Shown: positions 8,230 through 17,941 of the stretch, one piece after another
How the letters are laid out: each line of letters begins with the position of its first letter
How positions within the stretch are numbered: position 1 is the stretch's first letter
Assembly: GCF_000686845.1 (NCBI RefSeq)
Contig: NZ_JMLS01000009.1
Span: 62,001-126,000 of the forward strand
Direction of reading: 5' to 3'
Length of the DNA: 64,000 nucleotides
Source: Paenibacillus sp. UNC451MF
GTDB lineage: Bacteria > Bacillota > Bacilli > Paenibacillales > NBRC-103111
Program-made: the position numbers and the translations under genes
Notes under the pieces: model-generated
What the model saw: only the letters and a program-made list of their open reading frames with translations
What the model was told of the DNA's origin: nothing
Database searches by the model: none

Positions 8230-9888
8230 ATGATTATAGAAAAAACAGGCATGGGCGCATCGGTCAGTCGGTTGGTCAAAGATCCTTCTTCCCTGATTTT
8301 GGTTCTCATCAGCTTTGCCGTGCTTTGTCTCTTTGTCGTGTACCCTCTCATTTATGTCGTAGCTCTGCCTGGTGCGGATAACTGGATGACCTTTTTCAGC
8401 AAAAGCCGTTACGGTACCGCCCTGCTTAACACGGTCGTCAGCTCCACCTTATCCGCTCTGACCGCTACGGTATGCGGATTTATTTACGCCTATTCGATCC
8501 ACTACAGCAACATCAGAGGAAAGAAGTTTTTCCGTTTCATCGCCTTTCTCCCGATCCTTGCACCGTCGGTTATGACTGGTCTCGCCTTCCTGCTATTGTT
8601 CGGCAGAGGCGGTATGGTATCCCAATGGATGAAAGCATGGTTCGGCGTAGAGCTGGATCTGTACGGCCTGCCGGGACTATGGATCGTACAAACGATCTCC
8701 TATTTCCCGCTCGCTTATATGACCATTACCGGTGTGCTTCGGGCTATCTCGCCCAATCTTGAAATCGCAGCCCAAAACTTGGGTGCCCGCGGCTTCTACC
8801 TGTTCCGCACCATTACACTCAAGCTGGCGCTGCCGGGTGTCATTAACGCATTCCTGCTCGTTGCCATTAACTGCTTTGCGGATTTCGGAAATCCGAAGCT
8901 GATCGGCGGTAATTACTCGCTTCTGGCCGTTGAAATTTATGGTGAAATTATTAATAATGAGCCGGGTCTTGCATCCGTCATGGGTATTATTCTGGTCATC
9001 CCTGCTCTGCTCGTGTTCGTCATCCAGAACAAGCTGCTGTCTAAGGGCTCCTATTCAACGATTACAGGCAAGCCGGTATCGGGTCTGAACCGTGTGACGA
9101 CGTCCCGCAAAACCGATATCGCATTGTTTACATTCAACAGCATCATGTCGATTTTCATTCTGGCGATGTTCGCTATCACGATTTTGTTCGCTTTTACCAA
9201 CAATTTCGGCCGGGACAACACATTTACGTTAGACCATATTATGAAAATCGTCTTTAATCCGTCCAGTCCAGCCGTTATGAACAGTCTAGTTCTGTCATTA
9301 GTCAGCTCGTTCCTGGCTGTTGCCTTTGCACTCGTATTAGCCTATGTGATTGTCCGCAAGCCTTTCCCAGGAAAAAGATGGCTCGATTTCATCGCCGTAC
9401 TTCCGATTGCCCTGCCAGGTACGTTCGTCGGACTGGCGTTAATCGTCGCTTTCAGCACGGGACCGATTGTCCTTCAAGGCTCGGCCATCTTGATTATTGT
9501 AGCCATGCTGCTCAAGCAGATGCCTGTCGGGTATCGCGGCCTAACCGCCTCCTTCAAGCAGGTAGACAAATCGATTGAAGAAGCGGCTACGAACCTGGGT
9601 GCGGACAGCAGACGGACGCTCACCACAATTGTCTTCCCGATGCTGCAAAAAACCGTCGTCGCCAACTTCGTCTACGCCTTTATGAAAAATATGAACACCT
9701 TAAGCACCATCGTGTTCCTGATTACTCCCAAATGGGTTGTCGCCGCTGTCTCCATCTTCAACTACGCTGAGACCGGCACCTATTACTGGGCAGCCGCTGT
9801 CGCCGTAGGCTTGATGGGTGCGACACTGGCAACACTCGGTATCATGAAGTTAATTTTCCGTTCGAAGGTTAAAATATTTGATTTCTAA
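8230..9888 (+). CDS. ABC importer permease, two fused permease domains (AfuB/PhnU-like)
   Basis: A 552-residue inner-membrane permease made of two homologous BPD_transp_1 halves, each with about six helices. EAA-like loops occur twice: EIAAQNLGARGFYLFRTITL in the first half and EEAATNLGADSRRTLTTIVF in the second. The duplicated layout is typical of ferric-ion, aminoethylphosphonate and phosphoglycerate-type importers, so a single gene provides the whole channel. The ATPase gene follows 20 bases after the stop. Two binding proteins flank this permease-ATPase pair. The substrate is not determined. Confidence 0.92.
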   Translation: MIIEKTGMGASVSRLVKDPSSLILVLISFAVLCLFVVYPLIYVVALPGADNWMTFFSKSRYGTALLNTVVSSTLSALTATVCGFIYAYSIHYSNIRGKKFFRFIAFLPILAPSVMTGLAFLLLFGRGGMVSQWMKAWFGVELDLYGLPGLWIVQTISYFPLAYMTITGVLRAISPNLEIAAQNLGARGFYLFRTITLKLALPGVINAFLLVAINCFADFGNPKLIGGNYSLLAVEIYGEIINNEPGLASVMGIILVIPALLVFVIQNKLLSKGSYSTITGKPVSGLNRVTTSRKTDIALFTFNSIMSIFILAMFAITILFAFTNNFGRDNTFTLDHIMKIVFNPSSPAVMNSLVLSLVSSFLAVAFALVLAYVIVRKPFPGKRWLDFIAVLPIALPGTFVGLALIVAFSTGPIVLQGSAILIIVAMLLKQMPVGYRGLTASFKQVDKSIEEAATNLGADSRRTLTTIVFPMLQKTVVANFVYAFMKNMNTLSTIVFLITPKWVVAAVSIFNYAETGTYYWAAAVAVGLMGATLATLGIMKLIFRSKVKIFDF

Positions 9889-9908
9889 AAATGTCAGGAG
9901 TGAGGCGC

Positions 9909-10997
9909 ATGAGCTCGCAAGTGTTACTCGATTTGAAAAATGTCAACAAAGTATTTGGCGATAATCACGTCCTCAAGCAGATTCATCTGCAAATTGAACG
10001 CGGTAAATTCATTACGTTCCTAGGTCCGAGCGGCTGTGGCAAAACGACGCTGCTTCGTTCCATCGCAGGCTTCTATACGATTGATGAGGGCGAAATTCTC
10101 ATTGACGGCAAGCTCGTCAACGATCTTCCTCCTTATAAGCGGGGAACGCCGATGGTGTTCCAGGAATATGCTCTCTTCCCGCACATGACCGTATTCGATA
10201 ATGTCGCTTACGGGTTAGATATTCAGAAGAGGCCTGAGGCGGAAGTACAAGAGCGCGTTGCAGGAGCACTCGCCAAGGTAAAGCTGACCGGACTGGAGGA
10301 GCGCTATCCGCACCAAATGTCCGGCGGGCAGCAGCAGCGCGTTGCCATGGCGCGGGCGCTTGTCATGAACTCGCCGATCATCCTGCTCGACGAGCCGCTC
10401 TCCAACCTGGACGCCAAGCTTCGTGAGGAGGTTCGTGTCGAGCTGCGCACGATCCAGCAGGAGCTCGGCTTGACCGTTATTTACGTCACGCATGATCAAT
10501 TGGAAGCTTTGTCGATGTCGGACTACATCGTTGTCTTCAACAAAGGCGCCATCGATCAATACGGTACGCCGCATGAGATTTACTATAAGCCGCGTACGCC
10601 TTATGTCGCTGATTTCATTGGGACAACGAATTTCGCGGATGCCGTCGTACGACAAACTGCCAGTGGGCAAGCTACCGTTGAGTACGCAATCAAAGGAAAG
10701 GCGCGTACCGCCGTAGCTAGCACCAATGAAACCGTGCAGCCAGGCGAACAGGTGCTGCTCAGCATCCGCCCCGAGTCGATGCGCATCAACGCTGCTCATT
10801 CCGACAACGACTTTGTCATTAGCGGCTTCGTCAAGTCCTCCATGTTCCTCGGCGAGAAGGAACGCTATTTCATCCTTGACGATACGATGAAAGAATGGAT
10901 AGTCGACGTGTACGATATCGGTCAAACCCGCTTCGAAGGGAATGTTATGATCAGCGCAGCCGCAGAAAAAATCCATTTGATTAAAACTACAGCATAA
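9909..10997 (+). CDS. ABC importer ATP-binding protein
   Basis: A 362-residue cytoplasmic ATPase that powers the fused permease. It has Walker A GPSGCGKTT, the Q loop in MVFQEYALFPHMT, signature LSGGQ-type MSGGQQQRVAMARAL, Walker B IILLDEPLSNLD and the switch His in YVTHDQ. A C-terminal TOBE-like domain (about 250-355, LLSIRPESMRI) matches the PotA/FbpC/PhnT type. ATG at 9891 is in frame, but the ATG at 9909 has AGGAGTGAGG just ahead and is the better start. A hairpin terminator after the stop would reduce read-through into the second binding-protein gene. Confidence 0.95.
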   Translation: MSSQVLLDLKNVNKVFGDNHVLKQIHLQIERGKFITFLGPSGCGKTTLLRSIAGFYTIDEGEILIDGKLVNDLPPYKRGTPMVFQEYALFPHMTVFDNVAYGLDIQKRPEAEVQERVAGALAKVKLTGLEERYPHQMSGGQQQRVAMARALVMNSPIILLDEPLSNLDAKLREEVRVELRTIQQELGLTVIYVTHDQLEALSMSDYIVVFNKGAIDQYGTPHEIYYKPRTPYVADFIGTTNFADAVVRQTASGQATVEYAIKGKARTAVASTNETVQPGEQVLLSIRPESMRINAAHSDNDFVISGFVKSSMFLGEKERYFILDDTMKEWIVDVYDIGQTRFEGNVMISAAAEKIHLIKTTA

Positions 10998-11011
10998 TTT
11001 ATGATTCAACC

Positions 11012-11037
11012 AAAAGGAAACCTGCGTTTCCTTTTTT
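11012..11037 (+). terminator. Terminator or attenuator inside importer operon
   Basis: AAAAGGAAA-CCTGCG-TTTCCTTTTTT forms a 9-bp stem with a run of six T. It lies between the ATPase stop and the second binding-protein start, which are only 65 bases apart. The second gene therefore depends on read-through or has its own promoter. Confidence 0.7.
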
Positions 11038-11061
11038 GGCTGTTCAGGAGGGGGCAGGATC

Positions 11062-12078
11062 ATGCGGAAAAAGGAATGGCTCATCGCATTGGCATTGGTC
11101 ATAGCAGTCGCTGCTGGCATCATGCTGTTCAGCGAAAAAAATAGCAACCAGCCGCTCAAGGTGTACGTTATTTTCCAAGAGGACGAGGGACGCATCTTGC
11201 TGGAGACGTTCAAAAAAAAGACGGATCAGCCCTATGAGCTCATCCGTATGTCTAGCGGTGAAGCGAGTTATCGTTTGCTTACGCTCGGCAAAACGGGAAT
11301 CGACGTCGTGCTTGGCGGTCCTGCCGACCTTCATGAGCAGCTGAAGAACAAGAGCAAATCCGTTCACTACCTTTCCCCCGCCGTCGGCAGTATTCCAGCC
11401 AAATATAAGGACAGCGACGGCTACTGGACAGGCATGTACATGGGCGCTCTCGCCATCGGCGTCAATCAGAGCGTATGGCAGCGCGATCCGCAGCTGGCCT
11501 CGCTGCCGATGCCGCAGCAGTACGAGGACCTGCTGCGGCCGGAGCTGGAGGGCAAGATCCAAATTCCCGACCCGGAAACCTCAGGTACAGGTTACACTCT
11601 GCTCGCTTCGCTTGCGCAACAGCGTGGTGAACGAGAGGCCATCAGCCTCATGCAGAAGCTGAAGAAGCATAGCGCCTCCACTACATTCGCCGGCATTACG
11701 AGCGCGCAGCGTCTGGCTGAAGGTGAGGTCGCTGCCGTTGTCAGCTTCCTCGGCGACCAGCTGCGCTTCAAAAACTCTGGCTATGATATCCGCTCGGTCA
11801 TCCCGCCGCAGGCCGGCTGGGAGATTGGCGGGATCTCGATCCTGAAGGGTGGCAACAATCCTGCTGCGGCAAAGCAGCTTGTTGACTTCATGCTATCGCG
11901 CGAGGTGCAGGCGGATTATATGAATATCGCCTTCTCCTTTCCAGTTACACCTGACATTCCTGTGAATCCGCTGCTCGCTTCCGTCAAGCTGGAAAATTTA
12001 TATCCAGCTTACCGCTTCGATATAGCAGCTCGTGTCCGCGAGCAGCTGATGAGCCAATGGCGAACATCGGTGGAGTAA
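11062..12078 (+). CDS. Second ABC substrate-binding protein, signal-anchored paralogue
   Basis: A 338-residue paralogue of the binding protein at 7090. Both share the order YVIFQEDEGRILLE / YSIFQEEEARKILD, VLGGPADLHE / LMGGPADSHE, PDPETSGTGYTLLASLAQ and FLGDQLRFKN. The N-terminus is KKEWLIALALVIAVAAGIML, one membrane helix with no cysteine, so this copy too is membrane-anchored and not lipidated. Ribosome site GGAGGGGGC precedes the ATG. It is the last gene of the transcription unit and converges on the glycoside hydrolase gene. It may broaden the substrate range or act as a sensor for the kinase. Neither is shown by the sequence. Confidence 0.87.
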   Translation: MRKKEWLIALALVIAVAAGIMLFSEKNSNQPLKVYVIFQEDEGRILLETFKKKTDQPYELIRMSSGEASYRLLTLGKTGIDVVLGGPADLHEQLKNKSKSVHYLSPAVGSIPAKYKDSDGYWTGMYMGALAIGVNQSVWQRDPQLASLPMPQQYEDLLRPELEGKIQIPDPETSGTGYTLLASLAQQRGEREAISLMQKLKKHSASTTFAGITSAQRLAEGEVAAVVSFLGDQLRFKNSGYDIRSVIPPQAGWEIGGISILKGGNNPAAAKQLVDFMLSREVQADYMNIAFSFPVTPDIPVNPLLASVKLENLYPAYRFDIAARVREQLMSQWRTSVE

Positions 12079-12106
12079 GGGAGTGCGAATCGCTTTAATC
12101 CTCTGG

Positions 12107-14182
12107 CTACAGCCGCTGACGCAGCCCTTCCCACCGAACCGTCCAAGTACCGTCTGATGGGAATCCCGGAGCATGTGTGTCCGGGCCATCCTGCCATCCG
12201 CAGGCCATGAGCGCGACAGCTGCCAGCAGTCCGCCGTTGCCAGGCAAATAAGCAAGCAGATTATCGCGTTGGTAATTGTGGCCGTTAAGCAGGTAAGTGT
12301 TCTTCGTGGCGTCCATCAACAGCAGGTCAACGGCCCTATTCCCATCACCGAGACGAGCTGCCGTCATTGCCGACATAGGAAAGTCCCAGCCCCACGAGGT
12401 ATCCCACTTCCATTCGGTCACCACTTTGTTCAAAGTCGCCCGCATCACATCGTGGTCGACCGCTTTGCCGGGAAGAATCCCTAGCGCGCCGAGCATCGAA
12501 GGATGGTCGATATTCATCTTCGTATAAGTATCCGGGCAGCGTTCATGCGCCATATATACGCCTTCTTCCCCTACAGGCAGCGGAGCAAGCCCGTCCCGTA
12601 CCCGCTCCCAAAGAGCTTCCGTCGGCATCCCGAGTCTCTCTCTCCACTTCAAGGCGATCTCCAAGCCATGTCTCCAATATTCCAGTTCAAACGTAGGATT
12701 GATCGAATCCTCCCCGCGATGATTCTCCTGAGCGGGAATCACCGGAGGTCCGAGTACATAAGCCTTGCGATCTGCATCCCACACGGCAAAAGAAGCCATA
12801 AACCGCGCACTTTCCATGACGACGTCCTTCAGCCAATCCAACGTTTCGAGGGTCGGCTCCGCCTGGTAGCACAGCTCTGCAAGATCAATTGGATGCGGTT
12901 GCTGCCAAATGAGCAGCGCTCCGATCGGTGAAGGGCTTTGCCGGCCTTCGGGCCCTACCATCTTCGGCCATCTTGCGCCCTCGTACCCCTGCGAGCGGGC
13001 CAGCTTCTCAGCGACCGGAAGAATCCTCCGGTACCAATCGAGACTCTTCTTCAACAAACCGATGCGCCCCCACTGCGCAAAATGTGCCGCATGCCACCAA
13101 TGCATCTCCAGGTGGAACTTGCCGAACCAGCTATTGTACAGCAAGCCTGTCTCCTGAGGAGGGAGTGACCCGGCACAGTGGATTGCCGTCAAAAATTGCG
13201 ACAGCACGATACGACGCTCCAGCTCGAGGGCTCGTTCGTCTTGGCTTTCTGCCAGCTCAATCACACCTCCGTCGTTCCAGAATGCTTCCCAGTGGAAGCT
13301 GCTCTCCACTTGAATCGCATCGGCCGGAAGCAGCTCAATCTCTCCTCCGGTTCTAACGAATCCGAAAGTGAAAGAGAATGTCTCTGTTAACGCCGAAGGG
13401 GTCAGCGTAAATGAGTGCTTCGCATCACGGCTCAGCTCTGCGCTGCCAGACCATTCGGCATCCATTCGATATCCGTCGCTATCCATCGTTCGTTCAAACA
13501 CGGCCTTTCCGGACGAAACGTCGGCAACCTTCGTCTCGTGGGTCTCATCATGCCCCCACTCCACGGCCATGCATTTGCCCCAGTTACGAGATACCGGCTC
13601 CGGATCTGGAAAAGCAATCTCAATAGATAATCGGCCTTGTGCCAAAAGTGGCGAATCAATCCGGATACCAATCTGGTCACTATGTGGGTGACAGCACGTT
13701 ATCACCTCTACCGGCATACCTTCCACTCGAAAGCGGCTCGTAATCGTTCCGCTCCACATGTCGAGCGTTTGCTTGGCATCCTGGACATCGGCGATGGCTA
13801 TCCGTTTGCCGTCTTCTGTCCGAATAGCGAGCCCGACCCGACCGAGCTGAAGTCGATGCGGATTTTGCCGAAGCCAATGAAATACCTCTTCCTGATCTTC
13901 AGGATCGGTTTCGTAACCGACCTTACGACCATAGGTTTCGTATTCCTTCAACCGAAGCTCCTCCAACTGGTGCTTGTCCGGATTGCCGGAACTGTGCCAT
14001 CCCCACTGCGATTGAGTTCCTAATGGGAACGTGTAGTCGTTGGGAAAGCTCTGCATTCCGGTCAAATCTACGGTGTAGGCGATTTCGCTATTGCCTACAG
14101 AAAGTGGTGATAATGGATCCAGTGCGTGAATTACAGGGTTATGTCGAGTAACCAGTGCTTTGCGGTCAATGCTCGGTTTCAT
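12107..14182 (-). CDS. Glycoside hydrolase of (alpha/alpha)6-barrel type (GH65/GH95-like)
   Basis: A 691-residue protein without signal peptide, hence probably cytoplasmic and acting on imported oligosaccharides. About residues 1-300 look like an all-beta N-terminal domain, followed by a helical barrel with conserved aromatic and acidic stretches (GKFHLEMHWWHAAHFAQWGR, NPTFELEYWRHGLEIALKWR, WGWDFPMSAMTAARLGD). These resemble clan GH-L and related six-hairpin glycosidases and phosphorylases. The exact family and the catalytic acid cannot be fixed by eye. It is the last gene of a unit with the YtcQ-like importer, with a stem-loop between them, which supports a role in degrading that importer's substrate. 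The start ATG has a GGAGAG site. Confidence 0.72.
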   Translation of the reverse strand: MKPSIDRKALVTRHNPVIHALDPLSPLSVGNSEIAYTVDLTGMQSFPNDYTFPLGTQSQWGWHSSGNPDKHQLEELRLKEYETYGRKVGYETDPEDQEEVFHWLRQNPHRLQLGRVGLAIRTEDGKRIAIADVQDAKQTLDMWSGTITSRFRVEGMPVEVITCCHPHSDQIGIRIDSPLLAQGRLSIEIAFPDPEPVSRNWGKCMAVEWGHDETHETKVADVSSGKAVFERTMDSDGYRMDAEWSGSAELSRDAKHSFTLTPSALTETFSFTFGFVRTGGEIELLPADAIQVESSFHWEAFWNDGGVIELAESQDERALELERRIVLSQFLTAIHCAGSLPPQETGLLYNSWFGKFHLEMHWWHAAHFAQWGRIGLLKKSLDWYRRILPVAEKLARSQGYEGARWPKMVGPEGRQSPSPIGALLIWQQPHPIDLAELCYQAEPTLETLDWLKDVVMESARFMASFAVWDADRKAYVLGPPVIPAQENHRGEDSINPTFELEYWRHGLEIALKWRERLGMPTEALWERVRDGLAPLPVGEEGVYMAHERCPDTYTKMNIDHPSMLGALGILPGKAVDHDVMRATLNKVVTEWKWDTSWGWDFPMSAMTAARLGDGNRAVDLLLMDATKNTYLLNGHNYQRDNLLAYLPGNGGLLAAVALMACGWQDGPDTHAPGFPSDGTWTVRWEGLRQRL

Positions 14183-14203
14183 TACAAGCTCTCCTTATCA
14201 TAA

Positions 14204-14233
14204 CGGCATTGCCTCAGCAAGAAGGCAATGCCG
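14204..14233 (-). other. Intercistronic hairpin before glycoside hydrolase gene
   Basis: CGGCATTGCC and GGCAATGCCG form a perfect 10-bp stem with a 10-nt loop between the binding-protein stop and the hydrolase start, with no T tract. It probably sets different mRNA levels for the binding protein and the enzyme. Confidence 0.5.
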
Positions 14234-14241
14234 CCATATGG

Positions 14242-15798
14242 TTATTGTTTACTGTATTTTTGCACTTTGTCGTACCATTCTTGAACACGTTTGGTTACAG
14301 CGTCACCGCCGGATTTATTCCATTTGTCCACGAACTCATCGAACTTCTCAATCGGCCATTCACCAATAATGATTTTTGCCAAATACTCCTGGAACAGCTT
14401 ATGGGATTGAATGTCAGGGAACCCTTCGTAGACGGAGCTCGGCATTCCATCGCCGGCGATTCTCCGTGCGTCTTTGGTTCCAACCTCAAAGATATCCTTG
14501 ACCATCTTGGCTTGATCTTCCGGATAAAGCTGATCCAACCGTTTGTCCATCGATTCCTTCGTCGTAAAGTTTTGCATATCCAACGCGAGCGGTTTGTCTT
14601 CGGTTTGCGGCAGCAGCTTCTTCTTACCGTTCACAACCTCATGCTGAAGTCCTTCAACACCGAATCGGACGAAATCTTCATTGGCCGGGTCATAGAAAAA
14701 GTCGAGCAGCTTCAAGGAGTACGGTGCCAGCTTCTCTGAAGCCTTCGGAATCAGCCATTCGGCTTCCCCAATGCTTTTCTGGGTGATAAATCCGTTAAAT
14801 CCGTCCACCTTCGGCAATGCTAGAGCCGTCACATAAGCATTTGGTGCCGTTTTGCGCATAGCATCCACTTTATCCTTCAATGAAGCAGGAAGGTGATACC
14901 AGTTGCCCACCAGATTGTTGTTGATTTTGGCTTGCCATACATCGCCTTTATTCAAGAACGTTTCGTTATCCAGCAGCTTTTGCGAATACAGCTCTCTCAT
15001 AAAACCGATGGCTGCTTTCATATTTTTTGAAGTACCTGCATATTGGATTTTGCCTTCGTAAATATCCCACTCCGGCTTCCCTTCCCACATAGCAACACCA
15101 TACATGGCGAACAGATGATCCATCCACGTTCCGAATTCCCGTCCCAGTGTAGGAATTTCATCCGCTTTGCCATTGCCATTCGGATCCTGATCTTTGAACG
15201 CTTTTAACAAAGTAACGTATTCATCCTTCGTCTTAGGTATGCTTAAGTTCAGCTTGTCCATCCAGTCTTTGCGGATCATCGGAACCCGTTCCGGGATCAT
15301 GTACACCTTGGGAATATAGTAGATTTTGCCGTCCGGCGAGGCCGTACGCACAACATCCCAAGCTTCCTTCGGAATGCTTTTCCATACGTTCGGTGCATAT
15401 TTAGGGAGCAAATCATCGAGCGCAAGGGCTCCCCCCTGTTGAATGAGTGTCTGCTCCACGCCGCCGATCGGACGCATAATATCCGGGAGTTCGCCCGAAG
15501 CGATCATGACATTAATATTTTCTGTAGGATCTGCCCCCGGCGGGCTAGTGGACAGCGCGTACTGTACCCCGGTTTTTTCAGCAACATATTTCACGTGAGC
15601 GTTATTGTTGTCGGGAATCGTTCCCTTCCCCATATGGGTTTTAAATACTTTAACGGTAACAGGACCATTTCCTCCTCCTTGAGCAGCGTCCCCTCCCCCC
15701 GATTTGCCTGCCGTACTGCAGCCGGCTGCGGATAAAGCAGCGAGGATTAGAACCATTGCTGGAGCAATACTTTTCTTCATACGTTTACGTTTGGACAT
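14242..15798 (-). CDS. Oligosaccharide-binding lipoprotein (YtcQ/LplA-like)
   Basis: A 518-residue ABC solute-binding lipoprotein. The signal peptide ends in a lipobox (LAALSAAGC, Cys 27) followed by a Gly/Ser-rich linker. The fold has segments typical of large CUT1-type binding proteins: INVMIASGELPDIM, IYYIPKVYMIPERVPMIRKD, and an EF-hand-like DQDPNGNGKADEIPT loop that probably binds calcium. It would capture plant-derived oligosaccharides on the cell surface. Two permease genes lie directly upstream on the same strand. No ATPase gene is present, so a shared MsmX-type ATPase encoded elsewhere is expected. Confidence 0.92.
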   Translation of the reverse strand: MSKRKRMKKSIAPAMVLILAALSAAGCSTAGKSGGGDAAQGGGNGPVTVKVFKTHMGKGTIPDNNNAHVKYVAEKTGVQYALSTSPPGADPTENINVMIASGELPDIMRPIGGVEQTLIQQGGALALDDLLPKYAPNVWKSIPKEAWDVVRTASPDGKIYYIPKVYMIPERVPMIRKDWMDKLNLSIPKTKDEYVTLLKAFKDQDPNGNGKADEIPTLGREFGTWMDHLFAMYGVAMWEGKPEWDIYEGKIQYAGTSKNMKAAIGFMRELYSQKLLDNETFLNKGDVWQAKINNNLVGNWYHLPASLKDKVDAMRKTAPNAYVTALALPKVDGFNGFITQKSIGEAEWLIPKASEKLAPYSLKLLDFFYDPANEDFVRFGVEGLQHEVVNGKKKLLPQTEDKPLALDMQNFTTKESMDKRLDQLYPEDQAKMVKDIFEVGTKDARRIAGDGMPSSVYEGFPDIQSHKLFQEYLAKIIIGEWPIEKFDEFVDKWNKSGGDAVTKRVQEWYDKVQKYSKQ

Positions 15799-15870
15799 GC
15801 TTGACTCACCCTTTCGTTTCTAGTTCCCTTAAGCTCTTATATATTAAGCCGGGGCTTGGCCTAACTAACA

Positions 15871-16740
15871 TTATCCCTTCACCGAGCCGAGTAGCGCTCC
15901 CTTGACAAAGTACTTTTGCAAATAAGGATATACCAGCAGAATAGGAACCGTTGCAAAAATGATTGTAGCCGCCTTCAGCGTCGTTGCATTAAAATCGAAT
16001 GTCCCAACCATCTGATTAACAGGCAGAATCTCCTCCGTATTCATAAGGTACTCCCTCAGCTTCATCTGCAGAGGCCACAAATTCGGATCTCGTATAAACA
16101 TAACCGCCCTTTGGAATGTGTTCCAGTAGCCGACAGCGTAGAACAAACTGACCGTCGCCAAAACAGGCTTTGACAAAGGCAAATAAATTTGGAACAAAAT
16201 CCGGAAATCGTTGCAGCCATCCATTTTGGCCGATTCATCCAGTTCCTGGGGCATCCCCATAAAGAAGGTTCGGATAATAATCATATTAAAGGTACTGATC
16301 AAGCCCGGAATGATAAGCGACCATACCGAATTCAACATCCCAAGCTCCCTGACGGTAAGGAAGAAAGGAATCATCGGAGCATTGAAAATCATCGTGATCA
16401 CTATGAGCAGCATGACCTGCTTGCGAATGAGAAACGCCTGCTGTGCAAGCGGGTAAGCCGTCATGACGGTGAACAGCATGCTCAACAACGTACCAACGAC
16501 AGATATAAATATCGTCACCCAGAAGGAATGCCACAAATCTTTTTTGTGTAAAATGAAATCCCATGACGCTGTCGTAAACTCAACCGGTAGTATAAAAACT
16601 TGTTTGGCGTCGGCTGCGTAAGGCGAACTGAACGATACGGCAAGCATTTGAATCAGCGGGAACAGCATGGTTAATGAAGCCACTGCAAGCACCGCATAAT
16701 TCACGACACTGAAACTTTTTTCTCCTAATGTTGGCTTCAT
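15871..16740 (-). CDS. Sugar ABC transporter permease (YtcP/LplC-like)
   Basis: An inner-membrane permease of about 289 residues with six predicted helices. The CUT1 EAA loop reads ELDESAKMDGCNDFRILFQI, and the C-terminus KYFVKGALLGSVKG is characteristic of LplC/YtcP proteins. I placed the start at ATG 16740 because it overlaps the previous stop as TGATG, the usual sign of translational coupling, with AGGGG upstream. An in-frame ATG 48 bases earlier would lie inside the other permease gene. It pairs with the next permease to form the channel for the oligosaccharide captured by the binding protein. Confidence 0.93.
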   Translation of the reverse strand: MKPTLGEKSFSVVNYAVLAVASLTMLFPLIQMLAVSFSSPYAADAKQVFILPVEFTTASWDFILHKKDLWHSFWVTIFISVVGTLLSMLFTVMTAYPLAQQAFLIRKQVMLLIVITMIFNAPMIPFFLTVRELGMLNSVWSLIIPGLISTFNMIIIRTFFMGMPQELDESAKMDGCNDFRILFQIYLPLSKPVLATVSLFYAVGYWNTFQRAVMFIRDPNLWPLQMKLREYLMNTEEILPVNQMVGTFDFNATTLKAATIIFATVPILLVYPYLQKYFVKGALLGSVKG

Positions 16741-17699
16741 CACCACAACCCCTGTTCCATTTTTCTTGCAAATCGGTTGAAAATCCAAAGCAGAACAAAT
16801 CCAATAACGGATTGAAATAAGCCGATAGCCGTCGTTACGCTGTACTGCGCTTGCAGAACACCTGCACGATATACGTAGGTCTCAATAATATCCCCTACCG
16901 AATAAGTCATCGGCGTGAGCAGGTTGTATACCTGATCGAATCCAAGCTCCAGAAAATTGCCTATCCGCAGCAGGAAGAGAACCAAAATCGTTGGAAACAG
17001 CGATGGCAGCGTAATGTATAGTGTTTGCTTCCATCGGTTCGCCCCGTCAACAACCGCCGCTTCATATAGATGCGGGTTCACCCCGGCCAACGCCGCCAAA
17101 TAAATAATTGTGCCCCAACCGATTTCCTTCCAAATCCCCGAGATGACTAGTATCGAGCGAAAAAACCGTTGTTCCTGCATATACAGGAGCGGCTCCAACC
17201 CGAACCATCCTCTCATCGTGTTGGCAATTCCTTTAGTAGCTAACAATTCGAATACGATCCCGCCTACTACGACCCATGATAAAAAGTGGGGCAGATAGAA
17301 AAAGCTCTGAAACGTCCGCTTTGCGAGCGCTGAACGTACTTCATTAAACAAAAGGGCCAATATGATCGGCGCTGGAAATCCGAATACAAGCTGATAGAAC
17401 GCAATTAATGCCGTATTTCTTAGCACATTGTAAAAATCCTTATAAGTAAATATAAACCGGAAGTTATCGAGCCCGACCCATGGACTGTCAAAAATACCTC
17501 TCATAATCTGATATTTCTGAAACGCTATGACGCTTCCTGCCAACGGTACATATTTGAAAACGATATAAAATACGATGCCGGGAAGAATCATTAAATACAG
17601 CAGCCCGTGTTTCCTTATGTTTTCGAGATACCGATTTTTTGACACTCTCGCTGTTGTTGCTGTGTGACCTGCCTTCTCGCTGAGCATCGCCCTGGCCAT
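16740..17699 (-). CDS. Sugar ABC transporter permease (YteP/LplB-like)
   Basis: A permease of about 319 residues with six helices, starting with a basic cytoplasmic segment. The EAA loop is LYEAAVVDGANRWKQTLYIT, standard for the LplB/YteP group. I chose ATG 17699, which has AGGTGG upstream. The in-frame ATG at 17735 has no ribosome site. The stop codon shares one base with the start of the next permease. It is the first gene of the minus-strand importer unit. The AraC-type sensor gene (17942-20242) lies immediately upstream on the same strand behind a terminator and is its likely activator. Confidence 0.93.
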   Translation of the reverse strand: MARAMLSEKAGHTATTARVSKNRYLENIRKHGLLYLMILPGIVFYIVFKYVPLAGSVIAFQKYQIMRGIFDSPWVGLDNFRFIFTYKDFYNVLRNTALIAFYQLVFGFPAPIILALLFNEVRSALAKRTFQSFFYLPHFLSWVVVGGIVFELLATKGIANTMRGWFGLEPLLYMQEQRFFRSILVISGIWKEIGWGTIIYLAALAGVNPHLYEAAVVDGANRWKQTLYITLPSLFPTILVLFLLRIGNFLELGFDQVYNLLTPMTYSVGDIIETYVYRAGVLQAQYSVTTAIGLFQSVIGFVLLWIFNRFARKMEQGLW

Positions 17700-17889
17700 A
17701 TGCAACCGACCACCTATCTGTATGAATTTGTTCATTGACGTTTATTATCTTAGCCCGGGCTCCGAGTCTGAGACAACACATCGTTTGACCAATTCATGCG
17801 CAGATTATGCAATAGGGACCGTTCCTGGAGGATCGGTTTGTCCTTTGGAGCATCGGTTGGTTGTCCGAACATATCCCTATTATCGTTGA

Positions 17890-17938
17890 CAAAAAGCACC
17901 TCCCCGAACGGCCGCTTCATGCGAACTGGGGAGGTGCT
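17890..17938 (-). terminator. Terminator of membrane AraC regulator gene
   Basis: On the minus strand AGCACCTCCCC pairs with GGGGAGGTGCT (11 bp), and a run of T follows. The stem begins three bases after the stop codon at 17942. Confidence 0.85.
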
Positions 17939-17941
17939 TAT

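Noticed and set aside
10215-11213. 332-codon minus-strand frame across the ATPase gene
   Set aside because: It is a shadow of the ATPase and second binding-protein genes and encodes no recognisable domain.
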